Shown: positions 11,166 to 21,119, counted from the first letter of the stretch. The stretch is DNA of 64,000 nucleotides from Bremia lactucae (GCF_004359215.1 NC_090615.1:1573051-1637050), one strand, 5' to 3'. The notes: a model not told the origin generated them from the sequence alone. Numbers and translations: made by a program.

Positions 11166-11214
11166 ACATTTTTCTTAATGACTCCCATGAGATGAGAGAT
11201 TCTATGTGGGGATT

Positions 11215-11306
11215 TTTCAAATTAAATTTTTACATATATTACGGACTAAATTTACGCTTCCTCACATGCACGTGTAAGCCAGGTAACGTCGCCATAAGCG
11301 CATTAC
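11215..11306 (+). mobile_element. 3' part of the 5' LTR of the older host gypsy element
   Basis: This sequence (AATTAAATTTTTACATATATTACG, split here only for length, through GCACGTGTAAGCC to GCGCATTACA) resembles 27512-27595 and is followed after TC by TGGTATCAC, a primer-binding site of the common gypsy type. I read it as the end of the 5' LTR of the element that continues at 14394 and 26058. Confidence 0.5.
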
Positions 11307-11308
11307 AT

Positions 11309-12140
11309 CTGGTATCACTTTGCAGATCTTCCCATGACGAAGTTTGAGATGAGTATTTCCTCTCCGTCGCCGACTCCATAGATGACTCTGGACCACACGG
11401 CGTTCCCTCACCTCACGACCAAATAGCGGCAAGCTCTCCACCACCTAATAGCGGTGTCCGGAGAGGTCGTCGTGACGTCGCTGCTGAGACCAGCGACGCC
11501 GGGCCGACAGCGACTTGCTATTCACAAGTCCACAGGCCGCAAGCTTGTTAATTCTCATCGGCGAATATAACCTCCCTCGCGATCTTCACGAACAAGTCCG
11601 TTAAGATGGAAACGTTCAATAATTCTGGTGTAGATAAAAAACGTCTTCCCCTGAAGCGATGGTTTTGAGAAGGACTCGCGCTTGCTTGAGTCGCCAAAAA
11701 CAATAGTGAATATCCTTCTCTCTTGTTCGGGATGGTCAAAGAGTGGGCTTTCGGAAATCTCACTGTGGACGACTGCGCAATTCTGACCCTGTTAATTCTC
11801 AAAACGACCTTCGTCTCGCCTTCGAGCCGCCTCAAGATGAAATCTGCGTGCGCGCTGAGTACTTTGTGCTCCGTCAAGGGGAGATGTCTATGCGCTACTA
11901 CGTCAAAAATAGATACCAATGATCTATACGTTTGATTGCAGCTTCAATATTTCGTGGCTGGCACAATATTAGCCCTGAATTAACTGATTGTTGCGGTAAG
12001 CCAAACGATGTAGTAGACGGCAGCCAAGGGTCGACACATCTCTTGGTCGATCCAAAAGAATGGCATGCCGTCGTCGTGATGATGCATCTATGACACGGGT
12101 AATGCATGGAGATAGCGAATACCCGTTTTGCACTGCTTGT
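11309..12140 (+). pseudogene. gag pseudogene of the older host gypsy element
   Basis: TGGTATCA at 11309 is the primer-binding site. Downstream, a broken gag frame includes FEPPQDEICVRAEYFVLRQG and EMSMRYYVKNR (about 11818-11920), matching the conserved oomycete gag region FEPP..ES.VR..FF.LRQG..SM..YV. Several stops and frameshifts are present. Confidence 0.6.
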
Positions 12141-12184
12141 TGAGTTCTTCTAAATGCCGGCATATGAGCAAGCTTCGCGTCTCC

Positions 12185-12515
12185 ACGGAGAGGATGAGAC
12201 AGTGGTCGAGGAGGGGCTCCCACTGAACAATAATATGGTCGAGTAGAGGCGCCCACTCGAGAACAGCGAGGCGGAACAGGGGATTTCACAAAAGAACAAT
12301 GTGGAGCAAGGTATTCCACAAGAGAACAACGCGGTCAAGCAGGGCTTCCACAAGAGAACAACGTGGTCGAGCGGGGGCTTCCACAAGAGAACAACGTGGT
12401 CGAGCGGGGGCTACCACTTTAGAGCAACGTGGTCGAGTAGGGACTTCCACAAGAGAACAATGTGGTCGAGCAGGGGCTCTCTCTCGAGAGAAACGTGGTT
12501 GCGCGGTGCTCCCAC
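12185..12515. repeat. 33-bp minisatellite
   Basis: About nine to ten imperfect direct repeats of roughly 33 bp are present, with core GTGGTCGAGCGGGGGCTTCC followed by ACAAGAGAACAAC. Because the unit is a multiple of three, several frames stay open on both strands. The plus frame at 12299-12616 reads 11-residue units such as STREQRGRAGA. It sits after the gag of the older gypsy element. Whether it is translated is unknown. Confidence 0.8.
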
Positions 12516-12956
12516 ACGAACGACATGCGGACGAGCAGATCATGCGACGATGGCCAAGCCTGCGATGCTTCCGTCACCTCTGTCTGGGCCGAGTTGATAG
12601 GGCCTTCCTTACCTGAAGGGCCTCCATCTGAACACAGCTCGACCAACTTGGCGTCGGTCCACGTGTTGGATAAGTGAAAGACAGTTCACGACGCTTTGAA
12701 ACGTTAACGTCGCACATCCAGCTCACACGGCGTCTTCAATTACATGGCTTCCAGGTCTGTCTTATGAACATTTCCTGTGCGACGTGAAGGTAGGTATATC
12801 TGTTTTGCTTGGTCACAGTGGAGGCCTCATACAGCATTTTCTCGATTAAAACGGGTGAGTCCGCAAAACGTCCCAAAAGCGATGAATAAAAGTCAGCGCA
12901 TGAAGAGCGGTTCGCGGCTCTAACCTTTCGAATAAAAAATCCTATTGTCAATCCTT
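12516..12956. other. Unassigned sequence between minisatellite and mitochondrial insert
   Basis: A 71-codon minus frame (12951-12736) is open, but I recognise no domain. It is probably decayed element sequence. Confidence 0.35.
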
Positions 12957-13149
12957 AGGAAAACATTTAACCAGTAGATCTTCATGCCCCTATAAAGGAA
13001 TATTTTGAATTACTTGACCAAAACCCAACAGTAATACCATATACTCCTACATGAGGAAATTACTAATAAATATGAAATTACTATATAGTATATTTAACTC
13101 AATTAAAAAAAACATAAATAATCGTAAGGGTAATACAGCCCAGCTTAAT

Positions 13150-13245
13150 AAACTTTTACAAGGAAAATAAAGGATTTGAAGCTTTGATCTTCTGTTACTA
13201 TAACAGACGCATTAGCCAGACTATGCAATCTCCAGGCTATTAATG
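13150..13245 (-). pseudogene. Degenerate mitochondrial tRNA-like sequence
   Basis: The minus strand has GGAGATTGCATAGTCTGGC, an anticodon stem TCTGT/ACAGA, and AGCTTCAAATCC before ATTTTCC. This looks like a mitochondrial tRNA, but the loop TATAGTA lacks the invariant T at position 33. Identity is not assigned. Confidence 0.4.
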
Positions 13246-13263
13246 TTACTGTTTTTTTAGTAT

Positions 13264-13334
13264 AATGATGGTAGAATTTGAACCTACAATTTTAGGATTA
13301 TGATTCCCACGTTCTACCATTAAACTACATCATT
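13264..13334 (-). tRNA. trnM: Mitochondrial-type tRNA-Met (CAT) in NUMT
   Basis: The 71 nt fold completely: acceptor AATGATG/CATCATT, D arm GTTTAATGGTAGAAC, anticodon arm TGGGA-ATCATAA-TCCTA with anticodon CAT, and T arm GTAGG-TTCAAAT-TCTAC. It is AT-rich and organellar in style, so it is a copy carried by the mitochondrial insert and is unlikely to be expressed in the nucleus. Confidence 0.8.
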
Positions 13335-13355
13335 TAATAAGTTTTTCGTAAAATA

Positions 13356-13425
13356 GATCGAAGTGGGATTTGAACCCCCGAGTTGAATAAACTAACTGAT
13401 AGTTTAGCAAAGTACTGCCGTTGAA
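13356..13425 (-). pseudogene. Mitochondrial-type tRNA-Ser (GCT) fragment
   Basis: The minus strand shows loop TTGCTAA (anticodon GCT), a small variable arm (AGTT...AACT) and a T arm with TTCAAAT, then TTCGATC as 3' acceptor strand. The anticodon stem has a C-C mismatch and the 5' acceptor and D arm are not recognisable, so it is truncated. Confidence 0.55.
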
Positions 13426-14336
13426 TAGAAAGCAGAAAAAATACTTCTATTGTACCCAAACAATAAGAAAAACAACCTACATCACTAAAACTAGCAAAGG
13501 CTACTTCTAATGTTGGTGTTTTTGAATATTTAAATTTGCTACCTGTACTGTCTTTAGAATATCTTACACCCGTTTTTTTCACTGGAAGTTCATTTAGTAT
13601 GTCTGGCGATTTTTGAATAACGCCACCGCTATCACCGCCAGTATGCTAATAATAATGAATAAATATTAGTAGCTGAAGTAGATTGATTTCTTATATAATA
13701 TTACTAATATAATTTCTATAAGAAAAAATGTTTCTACATATGCGAAATTAATAAAAAAAAATATTAAATGTAAGAAAATAGAATGAAGATTTGTTCATCT
13801 ATTTGATTTAAACGATGTATTAATATATAGTCCATTTTTCTCTAAGAGGTTAATCCAGGTATAAATTAATTTGATCTTTAAGCATTTTGTAAAATGGTGC
13901 CCTTAATAAATATATACCTTTTTTCAGCAATTGTTTTGTATTGTTTATTTAACTTTATTGTATACGGTAAATAAAATGATAATTTTTATAGATGGATTTC
14001 TTCATGTATAATAACTTTTACGAAACTATTGGTTTGAATTCATCGTAATAGTAATAAAAGAACTTATATTTGAATAATTAAAGCAGAATGCTATTCCTAT
14101 TGTTTAAGACCTTTATTAAAAGTTTTTAGTATTCTATTCGGTAATATTGATGTGGCTTGTATTTTAATTTTTTTAAAGGAGCAATTGTCACTTTATTTAA
14201 AAAAACATACATGTTTAGACGGAAAAAAAATATTATTTTAAAAATATTATGAATTGGGCAAAATACTAATAAATTCAATATCAAATGGGAAGGGGCTGAC
14301 CAACCACACAAACATAAAATAGTAGTTAGACCAATC

Positions 14337-14387
14337 ATTAATAACATATTTGCATTTTCTCCCAAAATATGCAAATATGTTATTAAT
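14337..14387. repeat. Perfect 19-bp inverted repeat at the NUMT edge
   Basis: ATTAATAACATATTTGCAT (14337-14355) and its exact reverse complement (14369-14387) flank a 13-nt loop. The right arm is genuine nad1 coding sequence (A-N-M-L-L). The left arm replaces the nad1 residues that should stand on its other side, so it is a snap-back copy made at the junction. Confidence 0.85.
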
Positions 14388-14393
14388 GAGTAG

Positions 14394-15177
14394 GCGCTAT
14401 ACGTAATTCGGTCTATGACATCGTCTGCGAATACGCAGACGTGTTTTCCGACAAGATTCCGGCTGAACTTCCTGCTGAGTAGTTCAACGCGAAAATCACC
14501 TCGAGCCTGGGTCTAAGAACTGTGCGACGCGGTAGTTGCCGCTGCTGCGCGATCAAGTCAAGGCGATTGACAATTTCTTTCAGGACCACAGAAAAGTAGG
14601 CTATGCGCGCGAGTGTGTCGCCCCATTCGTGTCCTACCTTCTGTGTGAAGAAGGCAATTGGCAGATGTAGAATCGTCCACGCATCTAATAAGCTAAACAT
14701 TGCCATTATACCAGCGTAGACACCGATCCCCAGGAAGGACATAGTGTTGAATTCCATGTTTGGAAGTGCCATTTTCAGTGCCACCGACCTGCCGATGACT
14801 TTAACCAGATTTTTGTGAGGCCAACAGACCTTTTCTAACAGCTGTTAGCACGCCGACCAGCACTTATGCAATTCGACGACGACGGTCATCGACGGGTCGT
14901 GAGTTATCAGTCACGACAACAGAAGCCTTCCAGGAAAAATTACCCCATCCACGACAAAGAACTATTGGCTATGCGGTACGCTCTTGTCAAAATCTGGGTG
15001 CATCTGCTCGGAGAATAGACCTACACGCTGTACATAGACCACTCGTCATTGCAAACCGCACCGAAAGCCCTGATATGTCGCAATGGATGGCTCGCTGGTT
15101 TTATCTCTGCTCCGAGTAAATAATTGTCATTCACTACAAGCCAGACAAGAATAGTATTCTTGCCGATGCGCTGTCGC
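14394..15177 (+). pseudogene. RT-RNase H of the older host gypsy element, 5' part
   Basis: The fragment contains CEYADVFSDKIPAELP (the segment just before RT), NKLN..., IPRKDIVLNSM-like RT sequence, then SRQ..PSRKNYPIHDKELLAMRY of RNase H and ADALSR at its end. Frameshifts and stops are frequent. The reading frame ADALS-R is cut exactly at the target site of the inserted element and continues at 26063 as RPSDYNPLFDLG. Confidence 0.75.
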
Positions 15178-15664
15178 TGTAATGGGGCACAAATCGGTTG
15201 GAGAACCGTTGTTGTGGTACATTTATTTTATGGGTAAAATACCCTTTTATCTAATTTTAAAATAGTTAGTTACTTAAATCCCGTTTATTATGGGTAACAA
15301 ATGTGGTCGCCGCCAGATACAAATCTGGCGGCCAAAATCTATTTTTTAATTAGCTAGGGTAAGGTTTTTAGATTTATATACATATACAAAATGCAGTTCC
15401 CCTTTTAATCTTAAAGCGTTAAGTGCCTTCCTAAGGCTTGCGCATTGATCTGTAAGAGATAGAAGCTTTTCTAAGGTAAATCTTCTTGGACACCAGTTGC
15501 CACTTGGTTCTTCGAACCGCTGAATCCCTTGACCTAGGATTCCTTAAGCTTTAAAAGCTTGTACGACTCCCTGAGTTGTTAAACCCATTAGTTCAATAGA
15601 ACCAAGTGACTCTATGAGTCTGAAAGTCTTCCTCTGACATTAGGAGCAAGGTAGCTCCGCTACA
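15178..15664 (+). mobile_element. 5' LTR of element B
   Basis: The LTR begins TGTAATGGGG and ends CTCCGCTACA. A CC spacer and TGGTAGCACTCGTAGTT (primer-binding site from 15667) follow. It matches the 3' LTR at 25573-26057 over its whole length with few differences, including the GCCGCCAGAT...ATCTGGCGGC hairpin. Confidence 0.9.
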
Positions 15665-15724
15665 CCTGGTAGCACTCGTAGTTAATCTTCGCCTGAGTCT
15701 TGGCAAGACTAATTTCTCACGAAA

Positions 15725-16744
15725 ATGAAAGAGGTTCCAGAATTGTCAGAAGCGCAACGCGCCGCTTATGACAAGCTCAAAACCTTATTCGGGCTTGAGC
15801 ACGTGGAATGTATTATCTTCCAGGGACCAGAGGTCCTGCATGCAAGGCTTGAAGCCTTCATGCGGTACGAAGCCTCCCTGACCGGTCAGGTACAGGACCA
15901 TTTGGCGGCATCTATGCCAACCCGGTACATCTCTGTACCTGACTTAGAGCCGAGGGCTCGCCCTCTAACTGTAACTGTGAAAAACATTTGAGGGAAAAGA
16001 GGGAGAAAATCTTCCTTTTGGATTGAGCAGATGGAAATGTCCATTGATTCCGCCTTGTTCTTAACAGAACGGCAAGAGGTGGTTATGGCCATTTTTAAAC
16101 TTGGAGGTAGAGCCTTGGAGTAGGCACTATCGTGCAGCACGTCCATAAACGACGCTTTTCCCTCGTGGGATTCGCTGAAATAGCAAATGACGAGCATGTT
16201 TGCACCGCCTGATCAGGCTTTTCGCATGCGAGCACGGCGCTAAGCGACTTGACAGGGTAAAATAACCCTAGAGGACTTTGTCCAGGGGTTGAGAACTCTC
16301 ATTGCATCTATGCATCAAGACCCGGTGCAAGAAGCAATTGTAGTGACCATCTTTATGGAGGGTCTCAAGGAGGGTGTTGCCCGGACGGAATTGTTCCGAT
16401 CTCATCCGGCTACGTTCGAAGAGGCAGTTGCCATAGCGCTACGCGCCGAGTTTGACTTTAAGTCTGCTCGCGTTAGCAGGCCTGTCTACCGAACAAGCTC
16501 TTCGAGCACATGGGTTCCGTCTAATAGAGCGGAATCTATGGATTTAAGCCTCGTTGAGGAAGGAGAAGAGGCTCTTCGAACTGTGGAACAGCATAAGACC
16601 ATCCGTAGATGTTATATGTGTGGAATCACGAAACATTTACGCCCTGCCTGCCCTCTTCCAAATTCGCATAAAGCTCGAAAGAGCTCCAGCTCCGACCTAT
16701 ACCAGAGATCTGGTACGGTGCCGGAAAACGTCGATACCCAGTAG
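15725..16744 (+). pseudogene. gag, first copy, element B
   Basis: An N-terminal frame (15725-15991) starts MKEVPELSEAQRAAYDKL. After a frameshift the capsid region continues (LGGRALE, stop, ALSCSTSINDAFPSW, MFAPPDQA), and the C-terminal frame runs to 16744 with a zinc knuckle C-x2-C-x4-H-x4-C (CYMCGITKHLRPAC). Stops at several points make it inactive. A nearly identical second copy lies 3797 bp downstream. Confidence 0.8.
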
Positions 16745-16849
16745 GTGCGGGGCGCCCTACTGGGGAAGACCTAGGCTCTGTTGAACCGCAAGGAGATGAG
16801 AATAAACAGAACCTAGCCCCAATTAGCTCGGTGCTCAATGACACGGGGC

Positions 16850-17345
16850 GAGAGTACAAGCCTGGCTTGCTAGTCGCTCAAGCAACTGTAAAGGGCTTTG
16901 ATAAGCCGTGGTCAATTTTGATTGACTCAGGAGCGTCTTGCAATTATGCTCGACGCCTTTCCCTTTAAGGAAGTCAACAATACGTTGAGGCGCTTAGAGC
17001 GCATGAAGGTGATACAATCACTGTTCGCTTAGCGACTGGGACTCGTGTCACTGTTCCCAAAGTTCCATAGAACTTAGGTATAAAGTTTCTGGACTTTGAC
17101 CGTATGGAACACTGTCTCGTCCTTGATTTGGATTCGGGATATGATCTCATCCTTGGTATGGCCTGGTTAGAACACCATGAGCCATGGATCGGTTGGAGGT
17201 CTAAGACCTTCGGCGCCACGCGCAATGTTCCTAGCAAAGTTTTGGAGAGTCATGAACCCACCTTTGCTAGGCAACAAAAGCGCTATTGGCGCGAACCGCT
17301 GACAAAGTCCGTCAGTTTGCTGGAATTCTGGATGAACTAACTTTA
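16850..17345 (+). pseudogene. Aspartic protease, first copy, element B
   Basis: The protease contains LIDSGASCNYARR (catalytic DSGA), VRLATGTRV and LDLDSGYDLILGMAWL, a complete set of retropepsin landmarks. Stops after ARRLSL and VPKVP break it. Both stops are shared with the second copy at 20650-21119, so the duplication happened after decay or is an assembly repeat. Confidence 0.75.
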
Positions 17346-17631
17346 GAGCCAATGATTTTAGTCTCGAGCGTGGCTCATTGACTGTTAGTACAATGGTACG
17401 TATGATACTCGTTGTGATAACGAGTCACTGGATGCCGAGTCATCAACGGTGTGATTTTTCTTATACACTTGGGGTGGCGCGTATAAATTCACCGAGTGGG
17501 GTGGCTGTGTTAGCCCCTCACTAAATGTCGAAAATTACATTGTTGGTGATACGCCAAGGCAATCTTGGCTACGTCCGTTATATTCACGTGTGGAGCGACA
17601 CGTAAACATTCACATGATGTCCGAATTATAT
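17346..17631 (+). other. Protease-RT linker remnant, element B
   Basis: This is a degenerate version of the repeat-containing linker found at 21180-21560 (GVARINSPSGVAV against RGVARLSPPSMVG). It has frameshifts and stops. Confidence 0.45.
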
Positions 17632-17644
17632 AGTTCATTGCGAT

Positions 17645-18412
17645 CTTAGCTGAAATGTTATCGTCAAGCATGATGGTTAGGACAAACGCACTGTCTTTCT
17701 CGTTCCAGCAGTCCTGGAACTGCATGTCACCGATGAAGATCTCGATAAAGCTGTAGAAGGTGTAGGAGTCGTGCCTACTGGATTCGGTAGATTGCGATTT
17801 TTCTATGATGTCTAAGAGAGCGTGGGGGCAAGACAAGTGTCGTTTGACGCTGTGATTTGCGCGTTTAGGCGTGTTATGTCGTAGATAGCGCGTGAGCCGC
17901 GTATAAATGGAAACGTTTTCATGTCGTGAGAGGTTTTCGTTAGTATACGGGTTAGTATACCTGCCTGTAACGCGGGTGACCCGGGTTCAATTTCCGGACG
18001 GGAAGTTTGCGAAGTAGATCTCGTTGGAGATAGAGGCGCAACTTTTCAGTTGCTTTGCTGCATGTATGGCTCGCCGAGCGTTGGTCGGACTCATACAGCT
18101 TCAACGACCGCCATTCTAGTTTTGTGTTGCATCCAAATGTAATAGAAGCGGCAAAGGAGGCATTTGTAACGCTGATACGATTAACATGAACCAAACAGGA
18201 TTTTAGCTGAAATGTTTTCGTCAAGCATGGTAATTAGGACAAACGCGCTGTCTATCTCGTTCCAGCAGTCCTGGAACTGCCTGTCATCGATGAAGATCTC
18301 GATGGAGCTGTAGAAGGTGTAGGAGTCGTGCCTAGTGGATTCGGTTGATTGCGATTATTCTTTAAAGTCCAAGAGAGCGTGGGGGCAAGACAAGTGTCGT
18401 TTGACGCTGTGA
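17645..18412. repeat. Direct-repeat cassette containing a tRNA gene
   Basis: A block of about 208 bp at 17645-17852 is repeated at 18204-18412 with scattered substitutions (TTAGCTGAAATGTT... to GTTTGACGCTGTGA). The tRNA gene at 17934 lies between the two copies. On the minus strand the repeat reads SYTFYS.IEIFI.D.QFQDCW, which looks protein-coding but which I do not recognise. It interrupts gypsy sequence on both sides. Confidence 0.7.
17934..18005 (+). tRNA. tRNA with Asp-type body and GTA anticodon
   Basis: The 72 nt fold fully: acceptor TTTTCGT/ACGGGAA (two G-T pairs), discriminator G, anticodon arm CCTGC-CTGTAAC-GCGGG, T arm CCGGG-TTCAATT-TCCGG. Recalled eukaryotic tRNA-Asp genes align without gaps, including GTTAGTAT in the D arm. 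The anticodon, however, is GTA (Tyr) where tRNA-Asp has GTC, a C-to-A change. It could be a mutated tRNA-Asp copy or a pseudogene. A TTTT run that could end pol III transcription lies only at about 18043. Confidence 0.75.
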
Positions 18413-19541
18413 TGGCAATCACCGATTGGCCTGTGCCAGTCGATGTAACTAAACTTCGAAAGTTCTTCGGTTTAGCGGCGTACTTACACAAGTACTCCCG
18501 CAATTACGCTGAAATGACAGTACATCTTTCTTCTTTGTCGAAGAAAAATGTGAAGTGGTCGTGAAAAACTGATTGTCAGCGTTCATGAGGGTATCAAGCA
18601 AAGCTTGATGCAATCACCAATCCTGGTAATTGCGGACCAAGAAGTACCATTTCATGTGGTTTGTAACGCCAGCGATTTTTCCATCGGCTGTGCGTTAATG
18701 CAATATGACACAGACGGCACAGAGCGCGTCGCCTGTTACCAATCGCGTCAGCTTCGACCAGCTGAACGCAACTATCCAGTGCATGACAAGGAACTCCTTG
18801 CTATGAAATATGCACTTGCTGTATTTAGTGCCTATCTCTTGGGAGATAGACCGCGCACTGTTTATACGGACCTTGCGTCTTTACGCACGGCCGTAAACAG
18901 TCCACATCTCTCGCAAAGAATGGCGAGATGGTTGTATTTCTTCGCAAAGCACAACTATTCCGTGGAGTATAAACCAGGACACTTTATGTCGTCGCTGATG
19001 TCCTTTCGCGCCGGCTTGAATTTGAGCCGGCTGCGCAAATAAACACTGAGCGAAGGGCAACTGTTGTAACAATCAACAGTGAGCGTAAGTCCACTGTTCG
19101 AACAATAAGTATTTTGTCGTCAACATTACTTGACGCCGTAAGAAGAGCCTATCAAGAAGATAAAACTTTTGAAGGTTTCATGGGCTACCTTAAAATCCAT
19201 CACAACAATCCTTATAAGGATTGTCAAAATTGTATCAATCGATACACAACACACGATTGTGTACTGTATTACACAGCATTGCCGGCAACACACACCTCGT
19301 GTCGTCATTCCCACCCATAATGATTTGCATTTACACATCGTGTTTGTGTGCCACGATGCACCAATAAGTGAGCATCGTAAACGTGAGAAAACTGAAATCA
19401 CGATAAGCCGCGACTTCTACTGGCCACGCCAGTATAAATTAGACGATATATGTGCTTGCGAAGTTTGTCAACGGGTGAAGCCCAGTGCTTCATCCCGTGC
19501 TCCGTTAGAAGCCCTACCTGTACTGGCAGACTGTTGGCAGC
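18412..19541 (+). pseudogene. Foreign pol fragment (RT end, RNase H, integrase start) in element B
   Basis: It encodes AITDWPVPVDVTKLRKFFGL, then an open RNase H frame (18605-19042) with CNASDFSIGCALMQYDTDGT and VHDKELLAMKYALAV, then the integrase zinc finger region (ICACEVCQRVKPSASSRAPL) ending LPVLADCWQ at 19541. It resembles elements A and D more than element B's own pol (which reads CDASDFAIGSALLQTDVDGH), so it is from another family. It stops abruptly where a second gag begins. Confidence 0.75.
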
Positions 19542-20541
19542 CACAACGCACAGCGTATGATAAGCTCGAAACTTTGTTTGGGCTTGAACATATTGAGTAT
19601 ATTATATCCCAGGGACCAGAGATTCGGCATGCAAGTTTGAAGCCTTTATGCAAAATGCATTCTTTCCGATCGGACAGGTACAGGACCACTAAGCGGTTTC
19701 TATGCCAACCCGGTACATCTCTATACCTGACTCAGAGCCGAGGGCTCACCCTCTAACTGTAAATGTGAAGACATTTGAAGGAAAAGAGGTTGAAAATCTC
19801 CCTTTTTAGATTAAGCAGATGGAAATGTCCACTGATTTCGCCTTGTTCTGAACAGAACGGCAAAAGGTGGCTATGGCCATTTCCAAACTTGGAGGTAGAG
19901 CCATGGAGTGGGCACTATCATGCAGCACGTCCATAAACGACGCGTTTCCCTCATGGGATTCGCTGAAACAGCAAATGACCGGCATGTTTGCACCGCCTGA
20001 TCAGGCTTCTCGCATGCGATCACGGCTCATAGCAACTCGACGGGGTAAATGAACCCTAGGGGGCTATGTCCAGGAGTTAGGAACTCTCACTGCATCTATG
20101 AGTTAGGACTATTGCATCTATGCATTAAGACCCGGCGCAAGAAGCAATTGACGTAACAGTATTTATGGGGAATTTCAACGAGTGCGTTGCCCGAAAAAAA
20201 TATTTCGATTCCATCCTGCTACTTTCAAAGAGGCGGTAGGCGCTGAGCTCGACTTTAAGTCTGCTCATGTTAGCACGCCTGTTTACCGAACAAGCTCTTC
20301 GAGCACATGGGTTCCGTCTAATAGAGCGGAACCTATGGATTTAAGCCTCGTTGAGGAAGGAGAAGAGGCTCTTCAAGCTGTGGAACAGCATAAGACCATC
20401 CGTAGATGTTATATGTGCGGAAGCACGAAACATTTACGCCCTGCCTGCCCTCTTCCAAATTCGCATAAAGCTCGAAAGAGCTCCAGCTCCGACCTATACC
20501 AGAGATCTGGTACGGTGCCGGAAAACGTCGATACCCAGTAG
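19542..20541 (+). pseudogene. gag, second copy, element B
   Basis: It enters gag at RTAYDKLETLFGLEHIEY without its true start and runs through LGGRAMEWALSCSTSINDAF, MFAPPDQASRMRSR and the zinc knuckle CYMCGSTKHLRPAC to 20541. Frame changes occur near 19750 and 20050-20180, where there is also a short local duplication (CATCTATG, AGTTAGGA). Confidence 0.8.
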
Positions 20542-20649
20542 GTGCGGGGCGCCCTACTGGGGAAGACCTAGGCTCTGTTGAACCGCAAGGAGATGAGAAT
20601 AAACAGAACCTAGCCCCAATTAGCTCGGTGCTCAATGACACGGGGCGAG

Positions 20650-21119
20650 AGTACAAGCCTGGCTTGCTAGTCGCTCAAGCAACTGTAAAGGGCTTTGATA
20701 AGCCGTGGTCAATTTTGATTGACTCAGGAGCGTCTTGCAATTATGCTCGACGCCTTTCCCTTTAAGGAAGTCAACAATACGTTGAGGCGCTTAGAGCGCA
20801 TGAAGGTGATACAATCACTGTTCGCTTAGCGACTGGGACTCGTGTCACTGTTCCCAAAGTTCCATAGAACTTAGGTATAAAGTTTCTGGACTTTGACCGT
20901 ATGGAACACTGTCTCGTCCTTGATTTGGATTCGGGATATGATCTCATCCTTGGTATGGCCTGGTTAGAACACCATGAGCCATGGATCGGTTGGAGGTCTA
21001 AGACCTTCGGCGCCACGCGCAATGTTCCTAGCAAAGTTTTGGAGAGTCATGAACCCACCTTTGCTATGCAACAAAAGCACTATTGGCGCGGATCATTGAA
21101 TGAGTCTGTCAGTTTTTAG
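20650..21119 (+). pseudogene. Aspartic protease, second copy, element B
   Basis: The landmarks are the same as in the first copy (DSGASCNY, LDLDSGYDLILGMAWLEHH). I could see no difference between the two copies from about 16640/20437 up to about 17268/21065. Both inherited stops are present. Confidence 0.75.

Larger units (their letters stand above)
12957..14393 (-). other. Nuclear insert of mitochondrial DNA (NUMT), rearranged
   Basis: The base composition drops sharply to AT-rich. On the minus strand there are two pieces of nad1 (respiratory complex I subunit 1): GVYGI...WSSNSKYSFIGA and a WAVLP piece at 13150-12957, and GENANMLLMIGLTTIL...GW at 14370-14240. Between them lie mitochondrial-type tRNAs. 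In nad1 itself the GVYGI piece precedes the ANMLLM piece, but here they lie in the opposite order and are separated by tRNAs, so the insert is scrambled. In-frame stops (for example TGA in GA-RST) show it is dead. It lies inside a gypsy element. Confidence 0.85.

Noticed and set aside
12150..12646. Hydrophobic/cysteine-rich minus-strand frames as secreted effectors
   Set aside because: They are produced by the minisatellite, with no signal peptide in a sensible position.
13334..13582. 82-codon minus-strand frame as a gene
   Set aside because: Its second half reads through the tRNA-Ser fragment and it lies in the mitochondrial insert. The first half (YSKDSTGSKFKYSKTPTLEV) could be a mitochondrial gene piece, but I could not name it.
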